Assembly: GCF_023824315.1 (NCBI RefSeq)
Contig: NZ_CP098732.1
Coordinates: forward strand, 2,170,001-2,234,000
Length of the DNA: 64,000 nt
From: Acinetobacter tibetensis
GTDB taxonomy: Bacteria > Pseudomonadota > Gammaproteobacteria > Pseudomonadales > Moraxellaceae
Direction: 5' to 3'
Of this stretch, positions 45,461 to 55,728 are shown one piece after another (position 1 is the stretch's first letter; each line of letters begins with the position of its first letter). The position numbers and the translations under genes are program-made. Under the pieces are notes generated by a model. It was not told where the DNA came from, ran no database searches, and saw only the letters and a list, made by a program, of their open reading frames with translations.

Positions 45461-45480
45461 GTTAAACCTTAAGGTTTAAC
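45461..45480. repeat. Perfect 20-base palindrome over the rapA stop
   Basis: GTTAAACCTTAAGGTTTAAC is self-complementary and spans the rapA stop codon. Confidence 0.7.
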
Positions 45481-48306
45481 CACAACCAATACTTGAATGG
45501 CATCTGGAGTTACAGATAAACCCTCCAATAAAGCAATGCCTTCTTTTTGCAATTTTTGCAAGCGTGTAATTTCGTCTTCACGGATACTTGGATTAAATTG
45601 CTTCAAGTAGCTTAAACGGTCAATTTCATATTGCCATTTTCCACCATAAATTTCTTTGGCTTGCTGCTTCATTTCTGGCAAAGCAGTTTTGGCAATATTC
45701 AAAGCTTGTTGATAACGTTCTTCAATCACATCACGACGCGCTTTCACCACCTGACGGCAACTATTACTGTCTAAATGATGTAAATACGGCTTAAGAATGC
45801 TTGGTTCAATCTTCATCGATAGATCTTGCCCAGTTTCACTGAGTAATACGCGAATCAATTGCTGTGGCAAGCTTGAAGGTAAGTTCAATGCTTTCGGTGC
45901 AATAACATCGACCTTGAACCAAACCTCTAACAGAATTGAACCTTGTTTTAATGCATTCGACTTTAAAATCGCGACATTGGTGCTACCAAAGGCCTGCGTA
46001 TTGATCATTTCCATAACACTTTCAGTGAATGGATGCTCTAAAGTCAAATATTGTGCATCTTCACGGACTTGAGCTTGATCGCGATAGAACGTCGCAGTCA
46101 TTCCGTCTTCGTCCAAGGTTAAGCCCTGAACTTGCATTTGATCTGTCGGTTTAATAATGACTGTACCATTGCTTTGCTCATCAAAATCAATGTTGGTTGA
46201 AGCCATAAAACGCTTCATAAACATTGGCAAAGTGGTGTTGTCATCATAATCTTCAAGTGCTTGTACAATTTCTTGCGCCACAATCGGACGGCATGAATTG
46301 TATTCAAGTAAGCGGTCACGCCCTGCTTGTAATTCCGTTTCTAATGCTTCACGTTGTACGCTGACTTCTTCAAGCAAATCTTCAAACTGTTGGCCCATAT
46401 CGGTCAGCAAACAGTCTTTTAAATGAACAATAAAGTTTTCTTGTAGCGTTTGTGCCGTCGGTGAAATATTACTAAAAATATTCAGCGCTTCGTTATACCA
46501 ACGGAACATACGCTCTTGTGCAGTACCTTCTAGATACGGCACATGAATCTGAATACGGTTTTCTTGACCAATACGGTCTAAACGACCAATACGCTGTTCC
46601 AACACGTCTGGGTTGGCAGGCAAGTCAAATAAAACCAAGTCCGAAGCAAACTGGAAGTTACGGCCTTCTGAACCAATTTCAGAACAGAGTAAAATCTGCG
46701 CACCATAAGAATCTTCAGCAAAATATGCCGCAGCTTGGTCACGCTCAAGCAAGCTCATGCCTTCATGGAACATGGCGGTACGAATGCCTGCATGTAAACG
46801 CAACGCATTTTCCAAAGCTTCTACCACAGGACCGCTACGCGCAATCAACAACACTTTTTTGTGTTTTAACTGGGTACGTAGCATTTCCATGAGCCAACCC
46901 ACACGTGGGTCGAATTCCATCCACGAACCATCAAGCTGTGCTTCTTCAGGCCACATTTGCTCACGCAATTTGCCATCTTTCGACCAGTTTTCTGGTGCAG
47001 GTAATGGTGCAGGCTGACAGTCACGACCTGGGAAGCCTTGAATCGCTTCACGGGTATTACGGAATAAAATACGACCTGTACCATGACGGTCAAGTAGTTC
47101 ATGAATCGCACGGAAACGTTGTTCTGGTTCATCCGTAATACGGTGACCCAATAACTGTTCAATTGCCGTTAAATGACTGTCTTCTAGCGGTAAATCAGAC
47201 ATCAGCACTTCTGCAATTTTTGCAGTATGTTGATACTTTTCCTCTTCATCCAAGAAGCGCTCTAATGAGCTAAAACGTTGCGGATCAAGCAAACGTAAAC
47301 GAGCAAAGTGGCTTTCAACACCCAGTTGCTCTGGTGTTGCCGTTAACAATAATACGCCTGGTGTTTGCTCAGCCAACTCTTCGACCAGATCATAACGATC
47401 ATTGCCACCGTCTTCCTCATTCCACATTAAGTGATGAGCTTCGTCCACAACCAACAGATCAAAACCAGCTTCCAACGCCTGTTCGCGCAAGTCGTCATGG
47501 TCAATCATCAAGTCAACGCTGGCAATAATACATTGCTCAGTCAAGAATGGATTGAGTTCAGGGTCGTGTTCTTTAATAGACGCGGTACGGGCCAAATCAA
47601 AAATAGAGAATGCCAGATTGAAACGACGGCGCATTTCAATCATCCACTGATACTGTAAAGAATCAGGAACTAAAATCAGAATACGTTCAGAACGGCCTGT
47701 TTTTAGTTGTTGATGGATAATTAAACCCGCTTCAATGGTTTTCCCCAGACCTACTTCATCTGCCAGTAAAACACGCGGTGCAAAACGCTTGCCTACTTCG
47801 TGTGCAATATAAAGTTGATGCGGAATTAAACCGACGCGCGCACCGACCAAGCCTCGTAATGGGCTACTTTGCATATTGGCTTGCATGAGCAATGCTTCAA
47901 TACGTAGGTCATACCATTCTTTATAGTCAATTTGGCTTGCCAGTAAACGATCTAAAGGCTTAGATAATTGAATTTGAGCGCCAATACGGGTTTCATTCAA
48001 GGTTTTACGTTCTTGCGTACCATCTTCTAAGCTACGCACGACAGCGTAACGTACCACACCATGATGATGCTCCAATGACTCGACCAGCCATTGCGTTCCT
48101 TCCTGATCATGCACTTCATCATTCGTATTAAATACGATACGAGATAAAGGGGCATTGTTTCGGGCATATACTCGCGTTTCGTCGCTTTTTGGGAATAAGA
48201 TGCTAATCGATCGTTCATCAACGTCAATTAATACCCCTAAGCCAAGCTCTGTTTCTGTGTCAGATAACCAACGTTGACCAATAGCAAACTGCTGCAATTT
48301 TTCCAC
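45469..48306 (-). CDS. rapA: RNA polymerase-associated helicase RapA
   Basis: RapA is a Swi2/Snf2-type ATPase that binds RNA polymerase and helps recycle it. The 945-residue protein has an N-terminal Tudor-like region, then Walker A in LLADEVGLGKTIEAGLI, DEAH in LLVVDEAHHLMWN, and motif III in LLLTATPEQLG. In the second lobe it has IGSEGRNFQFASDLV and EQRIGRLDRIGQ, followed by the long RapA C-terminal domain. The frame opens at a GTG (48306), preceded by GAGA; no better ATG lies near the conserved start. Confidence 0.93.
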   Translation of the reverse strand: MEKLQQFAIGQRWLSDTETELGLGVLIDVDERSISILFPKSDETRVYARNNAPLSRIVFNTNDEVHDQEGTQWLVESLEHHHGVVRYAVVRSLEDGTQERKTLNETRIGAQIQLSKPLDRLLASQIDYKEWYDLRIEALLMQANMQSSPLRGLVGARVGLIPHQLYIAHEVGKRFAPRVLLADEVGLGKTIEAGLIIHQQLKTGRSERILILVPDSLQYQWMIEMRRRFNLAFSIFDLARTASIKEHDPELNPFLTEQCIIASVDLMIDHDDLREQALEAGFDLLVVDEAHHLMWNEEDGGNDRYDLVEELAEQTPGVLLLTATPEQLGVESHFARLRLLDPQRFSSLERFLDEEEKYQHTAKIAEVLMSDLPLEDSHLTAIEQLLGHRITDEPEQRFRAIHELLDRHGTGRILFRNTREAIQGFPGRDCQPAPLPAPENWSKDGKLREQMWPEEAQLDGSWMEFDPRVGWLMEMLRTQLKHKKVLLIARSGPVVEALENALRLHAGIRTAMFHEGMSLLERDQAAAYFAEDSYGAQILLCSEIGSEGRNFQFASDLVLFDLPANPDVLEQRIGRLDRIGQENRIQIHVPYLEGTAQERMFRWYNEALNIFSNISPTAQTLQENFIVHLKDCLLTDMGQQFEDLLEEVSVQREALETELQAGRDRLLEYNSCRPIVAQEIVQALEDYDDNTTLPMFMKRFMASTNIDFDEQSNGTVIIKPTDQMQVQGLTLDEDGMTATFYRDQAQVREDAQYLTLEHPFTESVMEMINTQAFGSTNVAILKSNALKQGSILLEVWFKVDVIAPKALNLPSSLPQQLIRVLLSETGQDLSMKIEPSILKPYLHHLDSNSCRQVVKARRDVIEERYQQALNIAKTALPEMKQQAKEIYGGKWQYEIDRLSYLKQFNPSIREDEITRLQKLQKEGIALLEGLSVTPDAIQVLVVVKP

Positions 48307-48450
48307 CTTTATCTCAAATGTAGACCAAGAAATAATTGCTCAAAAGAGAATATTATTTGAACAAAGTTTCATGGCTTTAAGCAATATATTTTGACATAAA
48401 GCTCACTAAAAAAGTGGGCTTATTCGAATCTGAAGCGTATTTTTTTCGCC

Positions 48451-49104
48451 TTAAAACGGTACCGGGCAGTAGAATTCAACTAACTGCTCTGTTTTAGGAT
48501 GTAGAAAGCTTAAACGCTCTGCATGTAGGCACAAGCGATCCAATAACAGTTGCTCTGGCGTGGCATACAACGTATCACCTACAATAGGATGTCCCAAATA
48601 TTGCATGTGTACACGGAGCTGATGCGAACGCCCTGTAATCGGTGTTAGTTCTACACGAGTCACAGGCTGACCTTGCATTTCAAAATGTTCGGTCGCCTTC
48701 CAATGAGTTAGGGCTGGCTTGTTGTGACTTGGGTCAGCAATATGCAACGGAGGACGTGATGGATCATACACCACAGGTACATCCACAGTTCCCTCACCTT
48801 GCAAGTGTCCAGCCACCACGGCTTGATAAATTTTTGACGTTTGGCGTTCTTGAAACTGACGTGAAATTCGGTTTTGTCCGAATTTAGAAAGAGCAAAGAC
48901 CAAAATACCCGAGGTATCTCGATCTAAACGATGAATCAGCAAGGTTCTCGGCTCTTCTTGGAGCAACCGATTAATCACACAGTCTTGTAAGTCAGCCGTT
49001 TTTCCTGGCACTGTAAGAATCCCCGCGGGTTTATGGATTACCATAAAATCCTCGTCACGGTGGATCAGATGTTCATTCAGAAATTGACTCAAGAGATATT
49101 CCAA
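48451..49104 (-). CDS. rluA: RluA family pseudouridine synthase
   Basis: The 217-residue protein is close to E. coli RluA in length and motifs. RluA makes pseudouridine in 23S rRNA and some tRNAs. The catalytic Asp lies in LIHRLDRDTSGILVFA. KPAGILTVPGK and ITGRSHQLRVHMQYLGHPIVGD are also present. The frame starts at TTG (49104) without a clear ribosome site. The conserved segment LIHRDEDFMVIHKPAG begins near residue 14, so an upstream start of this kind is needed. Exact RNA target is by family. Confidence 0.87.
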   Translation of the reverse strand: MEYLLSQFLNEHLIHRDEDFMVIHKPAGILTVPGKTADLQDCVINRLLQEEPRTLLIHRLDRDTSGILVFALSKFGQNRISRQFQERQTSKIYQAVVAGHLQGEGTVDVPVVYDPSRPPLHIADPSHNKPALTHWKATEHFEMQGQPVTRVELTPITGRSHQLRVHMQYLGHPIVGDTLYATPEQLLLDRLCLHAERLSFLHPKTEQLVEFYCPVPF

Positions 49105-49704
49105 GCTGACTGTGCAAACAAGCGGGCAATAATAAGAAGCTCCCTTATAAATTACAATGCAAAAATCGACAAAAGTCAGCGTTTTTTACGATTTTATCCA
49201 AAAAAGTTCGATTTCACTCACATTCAGAATTATGAGTCCTGCACTGAATCATTTTTTGACAGTTATACTTTTCTTCACAACTTGATGATGAATATGGACA
49301 TGATTGGCGCGACATAATTTACCTAAACGCATCACTATCATAAAATCAACAGCATAGGCTTTTAAAGCCTGCACCAAATCTCATGCAAATGATTCCCCAC
49401 CCAACACTGCATCGATAGTATCACTCTCAATGCAAATTTACGTACTCATTCAATCAGTCGGTTCTAAAGGTTTCATCTCCAATAGTTTCAACCCAGTATA
49501 TTCACTATAAATCCCAAATAGGAGTATCGAGTGCTTGAGCGTTGTGAATTGAATGCTAAATCTTTAACCCCAATTGACTTAATAACCTAATCGAGAGTTC
49601 TTAGCTAGAGTAAACCTATGATCAGTTAACTTTTAGATAAAACTCAGCATTGATTACGCTTGAGAAAATTCACGCCAAATCATTTGAAGTATGAAATAAA
49701 AATC
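49105..49704. other. Gene-poor intergenic region between the rluA and glcG-like genes
   Basis: No convincing gene is seen in this 600-base AT-rich stretch. A short reading frame with a GTG after AGGAG (near 49520-49590) gives about 20 residues (LERCELNAKSLTPIDLIT) before a stop. It vaguely recalls the start of acyl-CoA synthetases and could be a decayed remnant; this is weak. A 15-base near-palindrome (AGGCTTT-T-AAAGCCT) lies at 49356-49370. Confidence 0.4.
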
Positions 49705-50124
49705 TTAACCCTGAACCTGTACCAGAAATTTTTGAATGGCATATTGAGCAATTTCTGCATCCTGAAATGATTTAACACCTGAAATTCCTATCGCCCCGAT
49801 GAGTTCCCCTTGATATAAAATGGGTTCACCCCCCTCAAGCATTCCCGAAAGACTTTCAACGGTCAGGAATCCGTCTTGTCCATTACGAATTAAATCTTCA
49901 AATAACTTAGTCGGACGTTTACTGATGGCCGAACATTGCGCTTTTTCATGACACAATCGCGCAGTCATTGGAGATGCTCCATCCATACGCTTCATACTCA
50001 ACAAACAGCCTGTTTCATCAACGATCGCGATACTCACTGCAAAGCCATGTTGTAAAGCATACGCATAGGCTGCATTTAAGATCAATTCAGCATCAGCCAA
50101 CTCTAAACAATATTTGGTTTTCAT
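49705..50124 (-). CDS. GlcG/HbpS family protein (haem-degrading-domain type)
   Basis: The 139-residue protein matches the GlcG/HbpS (DUF336) family: GFAVSIAIVDETGCLLSMKRMDGAS, a Lys-rich turn and SGMLEGGEPILYQGELIGAIGISG. HbpS in Streptomyces binds haem; other members sit beside glycolate or diol genes. Here it lies just downstream of hemL on the same strand, separated by a terminator, so a haem link is possible but not proven. The ATG at 50124 follows AAGGA by six bases. Confidence 0.82.
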   Translation of the reverse strand: MKTKYCLELADAELILNAAYAYALQHGFAVSIAIVDETGCLLSMKRMDGASPMTARLCHEKAQCSAISKRPTKLFEDLIRNGQDGFLTVESLSGMLEGGEPILYQGELIGAIGISGVKSFQDAEIAQYAIQKFLVQVQG

Positions 50125-50139
50125 CAATTTTCCTTACAT

Positions 50140-50172
50140 AAAAAAGCCTGCAACATGGTCACAGGCTTTTTT
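50140..50172 (-). terminator. Terminator behind hemL
   Basis: AAAAAAGCCTG pairs with CAGGCTTTTTT across a loop. Confidence 0.85.
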
Positions 50173-50188
50173 GAACAATCACTGCGTC

Positions 50189-51490
50189 TTATGCTTTCAT
50201 TTCAGCAAAGGTTTCTTTTGCAGCTTGAATGGTAAATGCAATATCTTCATCACTATGTGCACTTGAAATGAAGCCTGCTTCAAATGCCGATGGCGCCAAG
50301 TTCACGCCACGGTCTAACATCCCATGGAAGAATTTACGGAATGCAGCTACATCACATTTCAGCATTGAATCGAAACTGGTGATGTCTTCTTGATCGGTAA
50401 AGTAAAGACCAAACATGGCACCCGCTTGTTGGGTTTTGAAAGGGATACCAGCAGCATCCGCTTCTTGCTGTAATCCCGCCAAAAGCTTTTCTAATTGAGC
50501 TGTTAAGTTTTCATAGAAACCAGGTTGGCGTAAATGTTTGAACATTTCAATGCCTGCACGCATTGCGAGTGGATTACCCGACAATGTACCCGCTTGGTAC
50601 ACTTTACCTAAAGGTGCAATGCATTGCATGACTTCACGTTTACCGCCAAAAGCACCTACTGGTAAACCTGCACCAATAATTTTACCTAAAGTGGTTAAAT
50701 CTGGAGTTACGCCATAATGTGCCTGTGCCCCACCGAGTCCAACACGGAAACCCGTCATTACTTCATCAATAATGAACACCGAACCATGTTCATCACAGAC
50801 TTCACGGATGGCTTGCAAGAAACCTTCGACAGGTTTTACCAAGTTCATGTTGCCCGCTACAGGCTCTACAATCACACCCGCAATTTCAGCACCAAATTTG
50901 GCAAAACACTCTTTTAAGGTTGCAATGTCGTTATACGGCAAAGTTAAGGTATGTTTGGCAAAATCGGCAGGTACGCCCGCAGAAGTTGCCTCCCCTTCAC
51001 CTGTCGTCAATAAGCCTGAGCCCGCTTTAACCAATAATGAATCTGAATGACCGTGGTAACAGCCTTCAAATTTCACAATTTTGTCGCGTCCTGTATAACC
51101 ACGTGCCAAACGAATCGCTGTCATGGTTGCTTCAGTACCTGAATTGGTCATACGCACCATTTCAATCGATGGCATAATTTCACAAATCACATCGGCCAAA
51201 GTGGTTTCATGTACTGTTGGTGCACCAAAACTCAAACCATCCACCGCAGCCTCTTGAACCGCTTTAATAATGGCTGGATGTGCATGTCCAAGAATCATTG
51301 GCCCCCAAGAACCAACATAATCCACATAGCGCTTACCATCCACATCAAACAAATAAGCCCCTTGCGCTTTTTCAATAAAGATGGGTGTACCGCCCACACT
51401 ATTAAATGCACGTACAGGCGAATTCACACCACCTGGAATATGTTTACTGGCTTGTTTAAATAGTTGTTCTTGCTTTGGAGATAAACTCAT
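50189..51490 (-). CDS. hemL: Glutamate-1-semialdehyde 2,1-aminomutase
   Basis: This PLP enzyme makes 5-aminolevulinate, the first committed tetrapyrrole precursor in the C5 pathway. The 433-residue protein has [10 protein letters not shown] near the start, [26 protein letters not shown], and the PLP lysine in [19 protein letters not shown]. The ATG at 51490 gives the family N-terminus; an in-frame TTG lies 12 bases upstream. It follows thiE by 41 bases without a terminator, so the two may share a transcript. Confidence 0.95.
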   Translation of the reverse strand: MSLSPKQEQLFKQASKHIPGGVNSPVRAFNSVGGTPIFIEKAQGAYLFDVDGKRYVDYVGSWGPMILGHAHPAIIKAVQEAAVDGLSFGAPTVHETTLADVICEIMPSIEMVRMTNSGTEATMTAIRLARGYTGRDKIVKFEGCYHGHSDSLLVKAGSGLLTTGEGEATSAGVPADFAKHTLTLPYNDIATLKECFAKFGAEIAGVIVEPVAGNMNLVKPVEGFLQAIREVCDEHGSVFIIDEVMTGFRVGLGGAQAHYGVTPDLTTLGKIIGAGLPVGAFGGKREVMQCIAPLGKVYQAGTLSGNPLAMRAGIEMFKHLRQPGFYENLTAQLEKLLAGLQQEADAAGIPFKTQQAGAMFGLYFTDQEDITSFDSMLKCDVAAFRKFFHGMLDRGVNLAPSAFEAGFISSAHSDEDIAFTIQAAKETFAEMKA

Positions 51491-51531
51491 GAATTTACTC
51501 AACCTAAATAGAAAATAATCGACTTACAACA

Positions 51532-52152
51532 TTATGCAGTTTTAGCAAATAACTGTGCCCATGCATGCACACGGGATGGGATGTCAGCTACGTTCAATGC
51601 TAATATATCACTAATTACCGCGCAAAGGTCCGCACCTTTGGTGATCACAAGCCCTGAATTTTCAACGCTTAAACCACCAATTGCACAAATAGGCACTGCA
51701 AATTTCTGCCTCGCCTGAGCAATCACTTCAATACCCACATTCCCTGCTTCTGGCTTGGTTGCGGTTGCATAGACGGCACCAAATGCCACATAAGTCGCAC
51801 CTTCCGAAATCGCCTTTTCTGCTAAGGCTAAAGAATTTAAACAGGTACGCCCAATAATGACGCCTTGTGGTAGGCGAGCAACTGCATCAGCAATTTCACC
51901 ATCATCCTGTCCTAAATGCACACCCAATCCGTATTGTTGTGCAAGAGCCAAATCATCATTAATTACAAATGGTACAGCATACTGCTCGCATACTGCTTTA
52001 ATTTGCTCAACTTCTACTGGCTGATCTGCCTGACTTATTTTTTTACGGCGATATTGAAGAATTGCAATCTGTCCGGTTGCCAAAGCTGCGTGTAATTTTT
52101 CTAGCAATACATTTAACGGATCATCATTGGTAATGAGGTATAAACCACGCAT
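51532..52152 (-). CDS. thiE: Thiamine-phosphate synthase
   Basis: ThiE joins the pyrimidine and thiazole halves of thiamine. In 206 residues it keeps QYRRKKIS (a divergent QLR.K motif), FVINDDLALAQQYGLGVHLGQDDG with the pyrophosphate/Mg site, ISEGATYVAFGAVYATATKPEAG, and VPICAIGGLS. The ATG at 52152 follows AAAGG by eight bases, so the longer frame (start near 52170) is not used. A second ThiE-like domain exists in this window as part of the Nudix fusion (11501-12400). Confidence 0.92.
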   Translation of the reverse strand: MRGLYLITNDDPLNVLLEKLHAALATGQIAILQYRRKKISQADQPVEVEQIKAVCEQYAVPFVINDDLALAQQYGLGVHLGQDDGEIADAVARLPQGVIIGRTCLNSLALAEKAISEGATYVAFGAVYATATKPEAGNVGIEVIAQARQKFAVPICAIGGLSVENSGLVITKGADLCAVISDILALNVADIPSRVHAWAQLFAKTA

Positions 52153-52212
52153 AAAAACGCCTTTCCACAACGGTTTAAAGAATCAATCTAGAGATAAATT
52201 CTAAGATTTCAT

Positions 52213-52244
52213 AAAAAAGCCATCATAGCATTATGATGGCTTTT
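52213..52244 (-). terminator. Terminator behind rnk
   Basis: GCCATCATA, loop GCAT, TATGATGGC. On the minus strand TTTTTT follows. Confidence 0.88.
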
Positions 52245-52288
52245 CGGCAGATGAGATTTGCCCAATTTTAATGCATTCATTGGGGTAC

Positions 52289-52693
52289 TTATAAATAATT
52301 ACCTTCTCGTTCAGGTTGATACAATACACGTTCGATTCTAACCTTCATTAAATGTCCATCAGGTTGTGGCCATTCAATTTCCTGCCCCTCAGCGAGTCCC
52401 AGAATTGCTGCACCTACAGGAGCAAGCACATTCACCTGTCCTTTATCTCCACGAAAATCATGCGGATAAACCAAGGTGATTTCTGTAGCCGTTGTGTCTG
52501 GCGTAATGGTCACCAAAACACGTGCATTCATGGTCACGACATTGGCAGGAACATCTTGCGGAGCTACAACATTTGCACGCGCCAACTCCTCTTCTAAATG
52601 CTCCATGGTTGGCGTTAATTTTGATTGATGCTCTAACATAGTTTCTAAACGATTCATATCTTGTTCAGAAATGATAATAGTTGGTTTGTCCAT
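52289..52693 (-). CDS. rnk: Regulator of nucleoside diphosphate kinase (Rnk)
   Basis: The 134-residue protein has a short N-terminal coiled coil (DMNRLETMLEHQSKL) and a GreA/GreB-like C-terminal domain (VVTMNARVLVTITPDTTATEI, ILGLAEGQEIEWPQPDG). This is the Rnk layout; Rnk binds RNA polymerase and affects nucleotide kinase levels in Pseudomonas and E. coli. AAGGA precedes the ATG. Monocistronic. Confidence 0.9.
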   Translation of the reverse strand: MDKPTIIISEQDMNRLETMLEHQSKLTPTMEHLEEELARANVVAPQDVPANVVTMNARVLVTITPDTTATEITLVYPHDFRGDKGQVNVLAPVGAAILGLAEGQEIEWPQPDGHLMKVRIERVLYQPEREGNYL

Positions 52694-52816
52694 AAAACCG
52701 TCCTTCTCAAAAATTCATGTTCTAAATTTTGCTTTGGTATGTTCTTTATTTTCACATGCTGAATTATTTATAGCAGAAAATGAAGAACGGTGAAGATAAG
52801 CATTTTGTATAGATAT

Positions 52817-52841
52817 AAAAAAAGCCCCCCTTGAGGGAGGC
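52817..52841 (-). terminator. Terminator behind glyA
   Basis: GCCTCCC pairs with GGGGGGC (one wobble), loop TCAA. On the minus strand a run of seven T follows. Confidence 0.85.
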
Positions 52842-52860
52842 TTCTCAAGCATATTGCTAA

Positions 52861-54114
52861 TTATTTTGCATATACAGGGAATTTAGCACATACCGCTGCA
52901 ACTTTTGCTTTTACGATTTCGATAACTGTTTCACTGCCTTTCGAATCAAGAATGTCAGCAATCCAGCCCGCCAATTCGCGAACTTCTGCTTCACCAAAGC
53001 CACGAGTCGTTACTGCTGGTGTACCAATACGAATACCAGAAGTAACAAACGGAGAACGTGGGTCATTTGGTACTGAGTTTTTGTTCACAGTAATGTGAGC
53101 AGCACCCAACCAAGCATCCGCATCTTTACCAGTAATGTCTTGTTTGATTAAAGATAACAAGAACAAGTGGTTTTCTGTACCACCAGAAACAACATCATAA
53201 CCACGAGCAATTAATACTTCAGCCATCGCTTGAGCATTTTTAACTACTTGTTGTTGATATTCTTTGTATTCAGGTGCCATCGCTTCTTTAAAGCAAATTG
53301 CTTTAGCCGCAATCGCATGAACTAATGGACCACCTTGGTTTCCTGGGAATACTGCTGATTGAAGTTTTTTCTCAATTTCTTCATTCGCTTTTGCTAGGAT
53401 TAAACCAGAACGTGGACCACGAAGTGTTTTGTGAGTCGTAGTAGTCGTTACGTCAGCAATTTGCACTGGGCTTGGGTAAACACCCGCAGCAACTAGACCA
53501 GCAACGTGCGCCATGTCTACAAATAGGTAAGCACCCACTTTATCCGCGATGTCACGGAAACGTTGCCAATCGACGATTTGGCTATATGCAGAGAAACCAG
53601 CAACGATCATACGTGGCTTGTGTTCAACTGCTAAACGCTCAACTTCTTCATAATCGATCTCGCCAGTTTCTGGGTTTAGACCGTACTGAATTGCATTATA
53701 TGTTTTACCAGAGAAGCTAACTTTAGCACCGTGAGTCAAGTGACCACCGTGAGCCAAGCTCATACCTAAAACAGTATCGCCTGGGTTAAGAAGCGCTAAG
53801 TAAACAGCAGAGTTTGCTTGTGAACCTGCGTGTGGTTGCACGTTTGCGTAATCTGCACCAAAAAGCTCTTTAGCACGGTCAATTGCTAATTGTTCAATTA
53901 CGTCTACATATTCACAACCGCCATAATAGCGTTTGCCTGGGTAGCCTTCTGCATATTTGTTAGTGAGTTTTGATCCTTGAGCTTCCATTACTGCTGGTGA
54001 GCAATAGTTTTCTGATGCGATTAACTCAATGTGAGCTTCCTGACGAGCGTCTTCGTTAGAAATTGCTTGAGCTAATTCTGGATCAAATTCAGCAATAGAG
54101 ATATTGGCAAACAT
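52861..54114 (-). CDS. glyA: Serine hydroxymethyltransferase
   Basis: This PLP enzyme interconverts serine and glycine and loads tetrahydrofolate with one-carbon units. At 417 residues it is the standard length. Motifs include [38 protein letters not shown], and the PLP lysine in [15 protein letters not shown]. Codon use and sequence suggest a highly expressed housekeeping gene. Monocistronic. Confidence 0.97.
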   Translation of the reverse strand: MFANISIAEFDPELAQAISNEDARQEAHIELIASENYCSPAVMEAQGSKLTNKYAEGYPGKRYYGGCEYVDVIEQLAIDRAKELFGADYANVQPHAGSQANSAVYLALLNPGDTVLGMSLAHGGHLTHGAKVSFSGKTYNAIQYGLNPETGEIDYEEVERLAVEHKPRMIVAGFSAYSQIVDWQRFRDIADKVGAYLFVDMAHVAGLVAAGVYPSPVQIADVTTTTTHKTLRGPRSGLILAKANEEIEKKLQSAVFPGNQGGPLVHAIAAKAICFKEAMAPEYKEYQQQVVKNAQAMAEVLIARGYDVVSGGTENHLFLLSLIKQDITGKDADAWLGAAHITVNKNSVPNDPRSPFVTSGIRIGTPAVTTRGFGEAEVRELAGWIADILDSKGSETVIEIVKAKVAAVCAKFPVYAK

Positions 54115-54220
54115 TAGCGAGGTCCTATGTATTTAGGGCTTTTAAGCCGTGCTAAGATTGGCGCGTATTGTAGCACGAAGTTTGCAAATATTGAGAATGA
54201 TGTTTGCTCAGTTTTACATA

Positions 54221-54257
54221 AAAAAAGCTCATGTTGATAAAAAACATAAGCTTCTTT
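54221..54257 (-). terminator. Terminator behind the lipoprotein hydrolase gene
   Basis: AAGCTTATGTT pairs with AACATGAGCTT (one mismatch). On the minus strand TTTTTTT follows. Confidence 0.75.
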
Positions 54258-54270
54258 TGTTCAACTCAAC

Positions 54271-55497
54271 TTATTGAATTGGCATTAATGTTTGTACATC
54301 TATCAAAATATTCGGAATATTTAGCACATAAGCCGTACCATGATCCCAAGTCGTGTTGGTTTTATAGGTGATTTGCGAGTTTTTAGCCGCATCTCCACTC
54401 AGCAATGTGTCTGTAGCAACTTTTGGAACAGTAGTATCCATAGCACCTTGATAAATAATAATAGGCGTACTTATTTTAACCTGAAGAGGCTGTGAATCTG
54501 TATTTAAGAACTTTTTCACTGGAGATAAGGTCATAAAACCACTTTGTGTTCGTGGGTAATTGGTAATATCTCCAGCATGCGTTTGTGCATAAGCTTGCAT
54601 ACCTAAACCAAATTCCTGCCCTAAAGAGATATAACAATCCGTTTCAGCATTATCGGCAATTTGGTCGGTTGGAGACTTAAACACTTGGCTGTATTGCAAG
54701 CTTGGATTTGGATTACGTAAGCCTGCTGTAATTAAAGCTGTAAATGTATCTAAGGAAGCCAGCGTGGTAATTTTATCGGTTAAATTGGTTTGTTGAGCCG
54801 CAAGACTCTCGCCTGCCAGCAAAATCAACTCAAGATTGGACGCAGGTGCAACCGCCACAGTTCCTTTATAGTCCAGTTGTGCTCTAGACTGATATTGCGC
54901 TGCACTCAAAGCAGCATGTCCACCTTGTGAATGCCCGACAGTCATCCAACGATTCGACACTTTATTACCCAAATAATTTCGCGCTGCCACAACGGCGTCA
55001 GTAATTGAAAATGCCTCGCTTTTTACATTTAAGAAAGGATGTAATTCCTTATTGTCTGGCTCACCCAGCCCTTCGTAATCTGGAGCAACCACCACATAAC
55101 CTGCTGTTAATAAACCATCAATCATCGCTTTAATATAGCTATTTAATTGACTACGACTAGGCGCACAAATATCCGCAACTCCGGTAGTTCCATGTGCCCA
55201 AACCACAATTGGCCAACCTTTCGCAGGTGGTGCTGTTTTTGGTGTAAAGACCAAAGCCGTAGCTTGCACTTCTTCATTATTAATGCCGAGCATTTTATAA
55301 GTCATGACCACACTTTCACCCGCTGTCGCAGACATGTCGGTTAGGTTATAAACTGTGGGTGTAGAAACAACAGGATTTGCAATGTTGTTTTTGGGAATAT
55401 TATCCCCCGAATTATAAGCATCATGATCATCATCATGACACGCACTTAATAGCATAGCCGTACTGGTCAAAACGGCGATCAACATTCTTCTCTGCAT
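54271..55497 (-). CDS. Lipoprotein alpha/beta hydrolase (secretory lipase-like)
   Basis: The 408-residue protein has a lipoprotein signal peptide, with lipobox LLSAC (Cys20), and an acidic His/Asp-rich tether (HDDDHDAYNSGD). The hydrolase core has IVVWAHGTTGVADIC (oxyanion loop), the nucleophile elbow GHSQGGHAALSA, and a late Asp in QGAMDTTVPKVATD with His in TTWDHGTAYVL. The shape resembles secretory lipases/LIP-type esterases. It is likely an outer-membrane-anchored esterase; the substrate is not known. Confidence 0.85.
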   Translation of the reverse strand: MQRRMLIAVLTSTAMLLSACHDDDHDAYNSGDNIPKNNIANPVVSTPTVYNLTDMSATAGESVVMTYKMLGINNEEVQATALVFTPKTAPPAKGWPIVVWAHGTTGVADICAPSRSQLNSYIKAMIDGLLTAGYVVVAPDYEGLGEPDNKELHPFLNVKSEAFSITDAVVAARNYLGNKVSNRWMTVGHSQGGHAALSAAQYQSRAQLDYKGTVAVAPASNLELILLAGESLAAQQTNLTDKITTLASLDTFTALITAGLRNPNPSLQYSQVFKSPTDQIADNAETDCYISLGQEFGLGMQAYAQTHAGDITNYPRTQSGFMTLSPVKKFLNTDSQPLQVKISTPIIIYQGAMDTTVPKVATDTLLSGDAAKNSQITYKTNTTWDHGTAYVLNIPNILIDVQTLMPIQ

Positions 55498-55728
55498 CGT
55501 TTATGTCCTTATTCAGTTTTTATTGTTTTTTTGCTTCATTTTCAGCAACGTTTTATTTTTACTCTTTTTTATCATCTTGTTCAATTTTATTTCAATTTGG
55601 ACAACATAAATCTTAAACATCTTTCAGCATTAACCTTCCGCAATCAAAGCCCATCGACACATTAAATTTGTTTCATAAGTCCCGAAAATGTTAAATTGAG
55701 GCATTCTGCTGCACTTTAGGATTTTTAT

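Noticed and set aside
49033..49317. Plus-strand open frame of 94 codons across the rluA 5' end
   Set aside because: It overlaps rluA on the other strand, has no clear ribosome site and no recognisable domain.
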